Source of the DNA: Sphacelaria rigidula
Lineage: Eukaryota; Phaeophyceae; Sphacelariales
NCBI GenBank assembly: GCA_964200075.2
Contig: CAXNAA020000127.1
Coordinates: forward strand, 1 to 26,949
DNA length: 26,949 bases
Direction of reading: 5' to 3'
The position numbers and the translations under genes are program-made. This document shows, in pieces, positions 10,503-20,654 of the stretch. The notes under the pieces are model-generated. The model was not told the DNA's origin. It was given only the letters and a program-made list of their open reading frames with translations, and made no database searches. Position 1 is the stretch's first letter, and each line of letters opens with the position of its first letter.

Positions 10503-11228
10503 ATGCCCTCCATCAAGCCAGTAGAATCCGATGATGATAGCGATGACACGTCGGCCTTCTACTCTGCGAGTGACGGTTGCTCTGAACACTCCGACGACCC
10601 AAACTCGGGTGCTGATAACGCCAACGACGCCAACAGTAGCACCAATGATGAGGATAACGGAGAAACACGCTACCCTCCCGCCGACGAACAGGCCACCACC
10701 ACTACAAGTACTACTGGTGCTGGAGAAAGCAAAAGTACATCACGTGTACAAGAAACAACAGGTGGAACGGTTGAAAATACTAAAGCTAACGACGACTTCG
10801 TTGGAACATGTGCGACGGTCGCTGTCGTGGATAGAGCGTCACCAAGGAGCTGCATGTTGCTTGCACCCAGAGTAGTAGCAGCTGATACAAGAGTCGTAGC
10901 CTGTACGAGTGCTTCAGCTAGGAAAAAAGAACGCCACAGGCTACTCCAACCGCCACCCGATGACCCAGCCCGACCGACGATACCGAACGAGAAAAATGGG
11001 GACACATCTAAGTCTACCACATCGGTGGTGCCTCCAGATTTTTCAGCGACGGTGGGAGCCGCGGATCAACAACAGTCGCAGGCAGTAGTGTTTCATGATC
11101 GCCATCGGGTCTCTGAGTATCAGTCGGCAAGGGTGGCAAAGGTTAACCCCGTGGAGGAGAATCTCGGAAATGCCGGCGGACTATACGCCTTTTTCGCGGC
11201 CATCACGGTATTTGGTCTCAAGGCAGAG
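10503..11228 (+). CDS. Acidic, disordered N-terminal exon
   Basis: A plus-strand frame starts at ATG 10503, after an in-frame TGA at 10449. It is rich in Asp, Ser, Thr, Asn and Gly (ESDDDSDDTSAF), then becomes mixed basic and hydrophobic. It ends in a more structured stretch (GGLYAFFAAITVFGLKAE). Two overlapping donors are seen: GCAGAG/GTGGGT ends the exon at 11228 in phase 0, and GGTGG/GTGAGC ends it at 11232 in phase 1. The phase-0 choice joins the exon starting at 12167. It is probably the first exon of the long plus-strand gene. The composition suggests an unstructured regulatory tail. No domain is recognised. Confidence 0.5.
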
Positions 11229-11232
11229 GTGG

Positions 11233-12166
11233 GTGAGCACGTTATTCACGCCGTATTCGCTTTCGAAGTTGGCGCACATGGCCGGAATATTTAATGTACT
11301 AGATACTCGGTCGACGAAAGTTATACCCTTTAACTTGCAATACTGCACGAGCCAGGTGTTGACTTTTTCGGGGTATATATTCGTGTTGGTAGACGCGAGC
11401 GCACGACCAGCAGGGCGACCGGCAGAGTGACACTCGGAAGTTGTCTTGCAACACTGCGCCAGTTAGGCCTTTACGTGCGCTTACTGCGGTAAATTCGGAA
11501 TAAGCGAATTCAATATCCTAGATAAAAAAACGAAAATGCATGGCAAAAAGTTGACGCCTGGCTCGTGAAATACTGCAAGTTAACTTTTCCGTATCGCCAT
11601 CATCCCATCAGTCATATATTTTGTAGGTAGTGTCAGACAACATGGTACAGTAGCAGGAAGTACCTGGACACAAAAAATGCTTGACATCACATTCATCTGC
11701 TAACGGTTGAGGCGATTGGATTCGTCGCTTTGTAGAGAACAACGGGATACGCTCTCTAATTGAGTAAAATTAAGCTTGTTCACACGTTCTTCTGTGTCGG
11801 CGTTTTTTGGCCCCCTCGCCCTTGAAGTTTCCTTACAATCATGTTGTCTATGATTTTTGTATTTTGAGTTTTGCCGCCTGACTATTTTTTTGGTTCGAAT
11901 TTCCCCCTCATTCCTCTTCTGCGCATAGCCATTCAGCTCGTTCCTCGCCTTTCCCCCGTTAATATATACATCTAGTAACCATAGTATCTCCATATAAAAT
12001 GCAAGGACTGGGAGCGCTTGGTGATGGGTCGGGACTTATCGCACGCCGTCCCCGCTAAATGGGTGACGAGCTGCAATGCAGTACTTGTAAGTAGAGAAGC
12101 GTATGTTTGCTCACGATGGCAGTGTTGAACACTTTGCTCCCGTTTTTTCCGCGTGCACCAACTCAG
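11233..12166. other. Probable intron, no feature seen
   Basis: AT-richer than its surroundings, with many stops on both strands. The open frames here (for example minus 11993-11700) are Lys/Arg/Asn-rich and have no splice-site support. Confidence 0.35.
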
Positions 12167-12437
12167 CTTCCAATGGTGCTGAAGTCACACGACGCCCCCC
12201 GGGCGGTTGTGCGACTGCGCGATGAGCGCGGCACAATCGTCGACACGGCGGAGAGGCAAATTTCCCTTGATGGGAACACCAAGGCTCGACCTACCACCTG
12301 GTGTGAGGAGCTCCAGGCAAGAAGGGTCGGATTTTCCGTGGCCAGTAGCTTCAGACAGCACAGCCAACGTCTTTCGCAAATACAACGCCTGCGAATAATG
12401 TGTTTTTTGCGGCTAGTACGATACAGAGCAGGGTCAG
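12167..12437 (+). CDS. Probable internal exon, unknown
   Basis: A pyrimidine-rich acceptor (TTTGCTCCCGTTTTTTCC then CAACTCAG) gives a phase-0 start at 12167. The encoded segment (APRAVVRLRDERGTIVDTAE, then EELQARRVGFSVASSFRQHS) looks like folded protein. Donor choice is uncertain. CAG/GTTAAT ends the exon at 12437 in phase 1. The phase-0 donor needed to meet 12990 directly (CTA/GTACGA, ending at 12415) is weak. An unseen small exon may sit in 12438-12989. Confidence 0.4.
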
Positions 12438-12989
12438 GTTAATGTCTCCATATTTATCGTGTTATAAACACACATGATACCATTCGGGTACCGCCTGATG
12501 ATACACAGTCAGAATGGCTAGGTAACTTGCAGCTATTATCCATCCTGTTTCACTGGGAAGTTTTATCGATGCTACGAAACAGAGAGCGACTCCGCACTCC
12601 GCAGTCTCTGTCGACTTCTATAATACATGATCATCATACTACGATAAACAATACGTACTCTGTTAGGATTACACCGTCGGTTGATGGTGTGGGATCTTGC
12701 TGACATGGTGTTGCTTCCCCCTTCTGACCTAGTGTAGCTTTTGATTGCTCGAGAACGAACATCTATTCCACCAAAAGGCTGTGTGCAAGGGCATATAATA
12801 TTTTAAGTACAATCACGATCGGTTGCCTTTTCCTCGTACCGTCACCAGTGTTCCATAATAGGTCACCCATTATCGTGGGTGAAAGCATGGTATGTTCTTC
12901 ATCGAAGCTCGGGAATTTGCCGTATCCTTGAAAACTTCAACAGAACCTCCCATCGCTCATACCCGCCACGCTGACCCACCTCGTTTCAG

Positions 12990-15525
12990 ATCCCGATCCT
13001 ACCTGACGTAGAGGGACTTCTGTTAGAGCTCCTGTTCATTCATCCTCATACCGTCGGCAACAATACTCTCGACGCAAATATCCAACCATCTACAATCTTC
13101 CCCGATGGAGCACCAGAGGTCGACAGCAACCACATCCACGACGACAACCCCACCAGTACGTCGCAACGACCGCCCGCAAATGGTTCTCATCCAGACTCGG
13201 CGACAAATGTTTCACTCAGCGACAACAAAGACGTATTTCCTGGGCAACGACGTGAACGAGAGCAGAACATCAGGGGTACCGAGAAGCCCAAAATTACGCA
13301 TGTAGCGGCCGTAGCTCTCCTGTTGTCGCAAGTAGCCCAGGATTGGAGGACGATGGAATCGCCACTGTTCGACACCGCTGGTACCGTAGTTGGAAAGATT
13401 AAGACTGCTGCTAGGATCACCGGGTGTCAGGCCGCCGATACCCTGCTGAAGCAAGCAACTACTTCGAAGGGCAGCGAGGCTGTGAATGCCATGTATGGCC
13501 CAGAAACAGATAAAAATACTGGAGAGCGAGTATCATCACCGGATAAACGAAAAATAGGTCACGGGACGCGCGCCATGTGGTGCAGAGGGGAGAGGCCGTG
13601 CTGCCGTCATGCTGAGTTCTCCTACGGCAAGAGAACGACAGCAGAGATTTGTCGCATGTCCCAACGTCCGGATTTGCCAGATTTGCGACTTGCCCCCTCG
13701 ATGCAGGATGATATCCGACCCGTCAGTGGAAGAAGTGGGGAAAGGGTGTTGCTCTCAGTGATCATTGAACATCGGGGGTTGAAGATGCCGTTCCGGTGGT
13801 ACAGCGGCACTTCGGCCAAGGCTATCGACACTTCTCTACGGGAAACACTCGGTGGGCGACATGCAATTCAAAAGGCATTGGCTGTGCTTTTCTTGGTCAG
13901 GTTTTGTTTGCTGCGAGCAAGAAAACTCTCGACTACTGCTTGCTGTCCATCGGCATACTCCTGACGTGGATGCTCCTCGATACACCTCCTGCACGTTTTA
14001 TTGATGACCGAAAAGCGCTTTGCTTGTCGTACGTGTGGCAGGCATCACTCGCAGCTCCGATGCGTCGCCACGGCTGATCAACATGTCCACCGGTGAACCG
14101 GTGTCTCTCGCCTCAGACGTGCAGCCATCTCCGATCACAGGGCTCACACTTTTGGCTGCCCCTCCGGAGAATGCCGGTGTCGCGGTACAAGACAGTGAGA
14201 GGTGAACCGTCCCCATCGCTGCTCATCCGCATGTGCATCCCCTCGAGGGGTTGGTCAAGATCGAACGGCTTGGTGATTTTCGCTAATACTGGGCGAATCA
14301 GATACGAACCCCGGCAATGCGCGCGCTCATTCCTCTGCTGCCGCCTCCTCATGCTTCCCCCCCCCTCACCCCCCCTCCAGGTCCACAACTCCCGGATCAT
14401 GTCAACGACACAATCCATGTAAAAGTGTCGGAGTAGACCACGATATCGGCCGCGTAGCCCTGGGCAGCCTGGGTTTTCCCCAACTTCAGCGAACTTCATC
14501 GGAGATCAAGCACAAAGACCCTGTGCTCGGACCACTAGATGCTACCTTCCGGGGCTCAGGCGACGGGTGCGGGAGCGAGGGAAGCAACAGGGAGGTGGAA
14601 GGTTGCGGGGAGTCACGAGGCACGGGCGAGGCGGTGCCTTCGCACGATTCCCGTTCAAGGCAAGTCGACGGCGTCGAGGGTGGGGGGTGTTGTCAGACCA
14701 TAGCGTCGTCGGCATCGACAGGGGCAGCCATGGAGCTGGCTGAGTTGAGAGCTGCAATTGCACGCGTGGATTCGATGAGATATCCGACAGCTGTGAGGAG
14801 TCGGGGCGGGGATCAAGTCGTTGGGGGCTGGCACGAGCGAGAAGCTGAGAGAGAAAAGGTACAGAGACGGCTTCTTTCTTGTAGGATGCTTCAAATGATT
14901 TTCTGCAGCGCCGAAAGACGAGCTGTGACGGTGGCTCTGTGGAGGTGGCGGTCGGACGTGGTGGTGGCGGGGCTTGAGCAAAAGGGGCGAGCAGAACGCC
15001 GCAAGGACACCAGACATGTGAGTATTTGAGGATTCGGGAGGAGGTAGTGGAGACGAGCCTGACTTAGTTGTCAGGTGACCTTTGCGGCTGGGGAAACGTC
15101 TTCAAGATTTCTCTGATCTGAATGATTGCCCTGGAAGTATTACTTCACTCCGAAGTGGTGTCACCGGAAGGAGGTGACCCCGGCACGTAGCACGTGGGGT
15201 TACTTCCCGCCGCAGTTATCCTGTCGTTCCTCTCGTCATAAATGCCGCAGGTGCTCGCTACCCTCCAACGGCTACAGCGACAAGTGGCGTCGTTAGCTGT
15301 GAACAGCCAAGAGCAGACTCTGTCGGTGTCGCTTAGAGCTTTGGAGAGAGACGCAATAGGATGTAGTGAGGATGCCCACATTTTTCAGCATCTGCTTTCC
15401 CCCGGCGGGGACGAGCCTGCCGAAGAAATTGCGGGTAGTGACGATGTTGATGGCGATCATGATGAGACGAATTCGGGTGATGATATCTTGGTTGCCCTTG
15501 CTACACTGGAGATGGATATTCACCG
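12990..15525 (+). CDS. Four-exon coding block of large plus-strand gene
   Basis: Exons 12990-13900, 14055-14201, 14381-15017 and 15251-15525 are phase-compatible. Signals include acceptor CCTCGTTTCAG before 12990, donor AGAG/GTGAAC at 14202, a long C-rich acceptor CCCCCCTCCAG before 14381, donor GTGAGT at 15018 and donor CACCG/GTGAGA at 15526. The first exon is a 300-codon frame without internal ATG at its start. It opens with LPDVEGLLLELLFIHPHTVG, then a polar Asp/Ser/Asn linker, then a mixed domain with several Cys. The third exon is Gly/Ser-rich, then helical and basic (RAVTVALWRWRSDVVVAGLE). The fourth begins with a coiled coil (VLATLQRLQRQVASL) and ends acidic. If the last donor is unused, translation ends at TGA 15527-15529. 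The junction 13900/14055 is the least certain. No family is recognised. Confidence 0.6.
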
Positions 15526-15585
15526 GTGAGATGAAAAAATTGATTGTTAAAAGAACGCTTCACTCGAGATACACCTTTCAACCGC

Positions 15586-16000
15586 CTGGATCCATTTCTG
15601 AGATTCAACATTTGGGTGAGGTTCAACTCGAAAACAGTGTTTTCGCTAACCTAAAGTCATGACCAATGGATTTTAAATGGACGGCCTCGTGCCCCCCGAC
15701 CCCCTTAAAACTATTTTTGGGGGTTGCCCGTCTTCCGTGCCCCCAAAGCGTATATGCGGAAGCACCAATTTCGGACTAAAAACGTCCCTTTTTTCGCCCC
15801 GATATCGAGGCAAAAAGGTGCTTTCGCGCATACGCTGTGGGGGCACGGAAGGCGGACAAACCCCAAAAATAGTTTTAAAGAGATCGGGGGGGGGCATGAG
15901 GCCGTCCATATGAAATCCATTGATCATGACTTTATGTCAGGGAAAGCACTGTTTTCGAGTTGAACCTCACCCAAATGTTGAACCTCAAAAACGGATCCAG
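15586..16000. mobile_element. Foldback/MITE-like element with about 180-bp inverted arms
   Basis: The left arm 15586-15766 and right arm 15817-16000 are reverse complements at most positions, starting CTGGATCC and including GTGAGGTTCAACTCGAAAACAG. The 50-base loop holds a purine/pyrimidine-rich segment. No transposase frame and no obvious target-site duplication are seen; flanking bases GC and AC do not match. Open frames across it on both strands are near-mirror images and are best explained as by-products of the palindrome. It lies either in an intron or just downstream of the gene, depending on whether the donor at 15526 is used. Confidence 0.85.
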
Positions 16001-16244
16001 ACTGTTTTCCTTCTTCGATCACTCATACCCTAAATTCTTCAATTTTATTGTCCAACAGCGAGATAAGTGCCGCGGACATCGTGTATTTCTTAGCACACTC
16101 TTTCAACCTGCACTTTTTTTTTGGCATGGGGTGCTTTGATGAGCTAGGAACTCTATTTATAGTCGCTATTTGACGGTTGGATGCCCACGAGTTCTCGGAA
16201 AATTCCGTTTTTTCTCTTTTTCGGTCGATCTAATACCCACCGAG

Positions 16245-16325
16245 ACTACCCTTGAGGTACTCCTTGGAACAGCTGTTGTTCTTGCAAATTACGTAGTGGA
16301 AGAAAATTGCCTAACCCCGAAGATA
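16245..16325 (+). CDS. Possible 27-residue symmetric exon
   Basis: An 81-base block lies between an acceptor-like CCACCGAG, after a T-rich tract, and a good donor ATA/GTGAGT. It is open in phase 0 at both ends and encodes a hydrophobic-to-acidic stretch (VLLGTAVVLANYVVEEN). Its phase does not fit between 15525 and 17008, both phase 2, so it is either from another transcript or chance. Confidence 0.3.
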
Positions 16326-17007
16326 GTGAGTGATGTCCGTAAACAGCGAAAGACTTTCCATCGATGAATTGGTATTTGTTCAGGATTACCTGGAAACCGC
16401 TACTTTGTTGTTGTTGTTCGTCACATTTGTAACCCTTTCCCTCCTCGGGACGAGTTATGTCACATTTTCTCTGAAGGAATAGACCCGTCCCTCCCCTGGT
16501 ACGCTGGTACACGCCTTGCGTTTTGGTCTCGCTCATTGAATAATGACCAGCCCTCCCGCACCGCGTTGACTCTCCTCAAACAAAGTCAGTCAAAATTATT
16601 GTCGCTCATCGCCTTCTCACGCTTTCAACGACAGAAGTACGACAATCTGGCGGGAATTGAACCCGCGTTGTTTCCACTTCAGTGGTGTCAGTCGTACAAT
16701 GTAATACTGTAATATAGTACCATCAGACCTCCGGGACGAGGCTGCTGTTATGTTTCCGCTTATTATGCTTGAAGATGTTTCTCACACATCGTGATCGTAC
16801 ATTGACGAAAGCAAGGAACAATTAGTCGCGGGTAGGGGCAACGCAGCGCCGCACCGCAACAGGGTAGTCGACGAACCCAACCCTACGTATTTCCCCCCGC
16901 CCACACAAGTGTATTAAAGAGAAGCGCGTGTTATGTGCAGTTTTTTGGAAGGTGAGAACTCGTTACCACCGCATGTAATACACTGTGAAACGAAAAACAC
17001 ATGCAAG

Positions 17008-17650
17008 GTTGAACCGCCTGAGACAAGAGGAGCATCGCTGCCTGACTACTCGACTAGAAGAACAGCGCCAGGTGAACAAAGGGAGGCTTCACCTGTCTGC
17101 TGCTACCCCTGGCGCGACCCTCGCGCCAGAAACGAGCAAAGGCAACGGCGAGCCTGCCTCCCAAGAACACGGCAACAAACTGGAAACGGAGCGCCGGGTC
17201 GCAACATTGCTGGATACACATAGTGACCCGCTTTTGACGTCGTTCTTAGCTCGACACCAGAATCCACCTCTGGCTGGGACGATCCGTAGTCCTCGTCGGA
17301 ACGGGAGCAATCAGGATTCTGGAGGCGGGATGGGGGTCTTTCACGGCGGAAGTGACATCGAAAGATCGACGGCCGCGAGAGCGAATATTTTTGGACAGTT
17401 GGACACTCTCCTCTGGTGAGCGATCTGATGCGTTCAGCTGTGTTTGGTTGGTTTGGTTTGTTTTCTCATCACCGACAGCCAATTTCGTGGCTGTGCGATG
17501 GCGATGCATCTTGGTACCAGACACGCGCATTATGCACGATTGCGTTTATTCACCCTTTGTGGGTGTTCAACGACACCTTTGTCCGGGTGCTTGAAAAAAG
17601 TGGTCCAGCGGTTCCTGCAAACCCTCCTCAGACGAGTTCGTAGTCTCAAG
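17008..17650 (+). CDS. Two-exon coding block, helical and basic
   Basis: Exon 17008-17415 ends at CTCTG/GTGAGC. Exon 17479-17650 starts after a T-rich tract and CACCGACAG and ends AAG/GTAGCA. The first opens with a highly charged helix (LNRLRQEEHRCLTTRLEEQR), then a Ser/Pro/Gly linker, then ERRVATLLDTHSDPLLTSFL. In the phase set by the first, the second encodes a Cys/His-containing stretch and an amphipathic basic helix (LKKVVQRFLQTLLRRVRSLK). The phase-2 start accepts the phase-2 end at 15525. Weaknesses are a pyrimidine-poor acceptor at 17007 and other frames of the second exon that also look protein-like. If the donor at 17416 is not used, TGA at 17417-17419 ends the protein. Confidence 0.5.
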
Positions 17651-17814
17651 GTAGCAACCCATGTCTTCTCCGTCACTCGTCGCCCACTCTGCTACCCAGC
17701 ATGGGATCAGCAGATCAGCACTCCGCAGCCAATCGAGTCCCGTATTTTTGTTTTCGCCAGCTGATATGTACCCATTCTGTTCCTGTCATCCTTCGCGCTC
17801 GATAGAAGGAACTC

Positions 17815-18033
17815 CCGTAAGAATGCGGGTCTTGGCACAGGGGTGCAATCTTTTTCTCAGCCCGATATCTAGACAATGTGGAGCGTGACGACTTTGAGAC
17901 GTCAATTTTCTGAAAGATCTCAACGAGATCTGCCTGATGGCATCTTCGCCGAGGTTGGCACCCCTCATCGTGTCGAGATGTGGAGCTGAGAAAAAAAGAC
18001 CGCAACCCTCTGCCAAGACCCGCATCCTTACGG
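17815..18033. mobile_element. Short foldback element (46-48-bp arms)
   Basis: The arm 17815-17860 pairs with 17986-18033; both contain GCGGGTCTTGG and a T/A-rich end next to CTCAG. The arms continue more loosely inward for about 30 bases. Both strands encode the peptide VRMRVLA(Q/E)GC across the arms, as expected of an inverted repeat. No transposase or clear target duplication is seen. It lies in the intron after 17650 and resembles a MITE or a long hairpin precursor. Confidence 0.7.
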
Positions 18034-18396
18034 TAAATGCTGATTGAGTCGGCAAGACCTTCAAAACCGCACGTCGTGGACTCCACTCGATCGACGTATT
18101 CTCTCATCGGGCGGACGGACGCAACAACAAGTTGCTCCTCTCCTCTACACAACAACGTGTGTCCCACCTAATTCGTGACGAGACATGAGGAAATATATTA
18201 TACACTGTCGTTTCCCGCTAAATTCCACTCTTACATATGTTCGACAAACAGGGCGCTGTTCCGATGCTTCTCCGATGACGTCGACGACGCTCTCGCCTAC
18301 CGCCCTCCGATGTCTCACAACAGAGGCGATACTTGCACCATGGGTCTTTCAGGTTTTCTGAACTTTTGCGCAAGAGCAGGCATCGCTTCCGCGCAG

Positions 18397-18537
18397 AATC
18401 GAGAAGCTGGGGATAGGTGCAGGAAAATGTGTAGGGATACAGAATATAGGCACGGTACGCGAGACACTAAGGAAGGATCTTCAGTTGGGGTGTCAGCGGC
18501 GACCGGAGTCGCTGAAGGAGCGGCTCTCGAAAGACGG
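18397..18537 (+). CDS. Probable internal exon, phase 0-0
   Basis: A 141-base block lies between acceptor CATCGCTTCCGCGCAG and donor CGG/GTGAGC, encoding 47 residues. It has a Cys/Arg-rich start (AGDRCRKMCRDTEYRHGTRD) and then an Ala/Gly/Ser/Glu helix (GVAEGAALERR). Phase 0 at both ends fits the end of 17650 and the start of 18824. The frame is open upstream as well, so the acceptor may be an earlier one, for example after GGTCTTTCAG near 18350. No family is recognised. Confidence 0.45.
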
Positions 18538-18823
18538 GTGAGCGATGCAAAACGTCGAAAGGGTAACGCTCGTGTCGGACGTATAGTCCTTCGTATGTAC
18601 GTCATCAACTGAAGAGAGTAAAAACCAGCACGCCGTTGAAGTCGAGAATCCCCGAAGTCGAGATTGTCGTTGACCGATCGGCATCGAACTCGTTGTTGAC
18701 CGAGTCGCCGCCGGCGCTTAACATATGCCTTCACGTGATGATACATGAACAAGTGTGCGCCACGATGGTACAGAAGCCGTGAACGCCTTCTGCGATCCGC
18801 CCCTCCCCTTTACCGCTCTTGAG

Positions 18824-19601
18824 GTGCTGGATTTGCCCGAGGTGACTAGAATATTCGGCGGCGCAGGAACGGGATTGGTTGATGTTACAGGCATCCTGGC
18901 CCCAAGTGGCGCCGTCGCTATTGCCGACGCAGACGCAGCAAAATCCACACCGAGAAACATCGATGGCAAAACAAAACGCAGCAAAAGCTACAGCCCAACA
19001 AGGCGCGGATGGAAGGACATAGTGCATGGAATGGCACGCGGGATACTGAGTCCCCCTGCCAGGTTGGGGATGCGGACCGGGGAGCAATATCGAGGGGGGA
19101 AAACGGGGGGAAGATGCCGTAATGATGGATCCAGAGACTGTCTCGGCTGTGCGCGTGCCAACCGCAGTGTCGATATCACTCTTGACGACCGGGCGGAAAA
19201 TTCCCGGAAGCTTCCGCAGTCCTCCCAAGGAACGCACAGCGGGACGGCATGTCTATTGCCTCGTCGACGGCCCATCTCGGCACAGCCATTCGACTCGGGT
19301 TGCGGTCGGACGGGAAGGTGCTTGTCCCCGCCCTCCCTTCGTCGCGGACATAGTCGGAGCTGTGCTTGCTACCCACCGTGTGATCGAGACACGGCAGGGC
19401 GATTACGCAGTGCTTGTCGGCTTTGTTCTGATGGTTACAGAACCGCCAGAAGTTGTTGTGGTCCCAGCACTTTGAGGCAGAGGCAAGGGCGCCGATGCCG
19501 TAGTCGACTCTGCGGGCAAGGAGAGTGCCCCTGTCAATGGCGAAGTCGCATTGGCTTCCCGCAATTTTGCGCAGCGATCCGAGGAATAGCGGAGCTTCTG
19601 A
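18824..19601 (+). CDS. Coding region with two frames, splicing unresolved
   Basis: A strong pyrimidine tract (CCGCCCCTCCCCTTTACCGC then TCTTGAG) gives a phase-0 start at 18824. The segment VLDLPEVTRIFGGAGTGLVD and following Ala/Asp-rich residues looks genuine. From about 19119 another frame becomes the protein-like one (GDYAVLVGFVLMVTEPPEVV). It meets TGA at 19472-19474 and then continues open and Ala/Glu-rich (ADAVVDSAGKESAPVNGEV) to TAG at 19599-19601. At least one intron, or a frameshift and stop as in a pseudogene, must lie between. A third frame stays open to about 19801. Function is unknown. Confidence 0.4.
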
Positions 19602-20488
19602 CATCTTCTAAAAATCGACTCTGGGACACGGCGGCGGGCGGGTGTGACAATAGGTGGGACGGTGACCATAGCGCAATGATGGAGAAAGGAGACCTGGGTA
19701 TTGCTCCTGTGTCAGGGTGGCGGAATGGTGATGGTGGCGGGGCTACTAACCTCGTCTTGGAGCTTGCGAGGACCCGCCTGATCCCACTCGCGAAGGTTTA
19801 ATTCCTTTTTTGAAGTAATAATAACGAAAGAAGATGATATACAACAGTATGTGTGGTGTTTATCGCACACCGCTGCTGTTGAGGTCCCAAGTCCGGATCC
19901 TCAACGATCTAAGTATACAGTAGAAGTGAGCTGTTATTCAGGCTCGTGCGAGAATCTGGCGCACTCGGAAACGAAGCAGAAGGGACAAGTTTCTGTTCGT
20001 TCACGAGACGCTTGAAATTCTGTTCAGGTATGCATACCCACAGAAAATAGGTTTCGGCAGAGTCAAATATCGCTGCTGCACTCTCGCCATTTTTTTGGCG
20101 GGTGTTTTCCATGTACTGTACCATGTGGTCGGCAGGAGATGGCTGCGGAAGAACGGCGAGTTCGAGATCGTGATTCTCGGGAAATGATGGCACTTCTGGA
20201 CCCTTGCGTGCAGAGGATCCTGGAGGATAACCGACAGGCAAGATCTAGCTATGCCTCGTCGAGAAACCCACCCCAAGCGCACATCCTCCAAATATTTTAG
20301 ACATGTGCTGCATGTGCGTGAACGACAGACACAATGCAGCGGCGCTTGCCCCCCCCCCCTCCCTCCCTTTTGGCCAGATCCACCGAATCAAGATTCTTCT
20401 ACTGTAACTTCGTCGCACGCTTGCGCATTTTGCTCCGTGCGCGCGTTTTATTTGCTCAGATATTACTCGAGATATTCAGCTATTACAG
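19602..20488. other. Probable intron or intergenic stretch
   Basis: No exon with good splice support was found. Some open frames (plus-strand end near 19690-19800; minus 20291-19909) could hide small exons. An oligo-C run lies near 20348. Confidence 0.3.
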
Positions 20489-20654
20489 TCGAAGAGAGCA
20501 CGCGTCTGCAATGTCCCACGCTCTTCATGTCGAACGAAAAAGAGGGCGGACGATTCTCACAGGGGAGCACGCGCCATCATCCACCGAAGAAACGACCCGG
20601 CTGGATTTCGAAGGCTGGAAGACTTTTGCACGAGACTTCGGCATCTCGTCGACG
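20489..20654 (+). CDS. Internal exon with an L-F-W-F-DFGI motif
   Basis: This exon follows an acceptor CAGCTATTACAG and ends at ACG/GTATAT, 166 bases, phase 2 in and phase 0 out. It begins basic (RREHASAMSHALHVERKRGR) and ends with LDFEGWKTFARDFGISST. The L-x-F-x2-W/F-x2-F-x2-DFGI arrangement resembles a recurrent helical, EF-hand-neighbouring motif found in many protist proteins; that is recollection of a pattern, not a database match. The phase-0 end joins the helical exon at 22233. The donor GTATAT is only fair. Confidence 0.5.

Noticed and set aside
11700-11993. 97-residue minus-strand frame.
   Set aside because: Lys/Arg/Asn-rich composition in AT-rich DNA, no splice or start context.
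15673-15927. Small proteins on both strands starting near MDGL.
   Set aside because: They are mirror readings of the palindromic foldback and have no independent support.
16640-16740. Minus-strand tRNA candidate: perfect T-arm (GCGGG-TTCAATT-CCCGC) at 16666-16650 with a weak acceptor stem.
   Set aside because: The acceptor pairing needs two G-T wobbles and a mismatch, the D-arm lacks GG, and no 7-base anticodon loop with U33 can be formed. At most it is a tRNA-derived relic; tRNAscan-SE would decide.
18731-19275. Long minus-strand frames opposite the 18824-19601 coding region.
   Set aside because: Composition (Cys/Pro/Ser/Arg scatter) looks like antisense shadow; the plus strand has better splice signals and composition.
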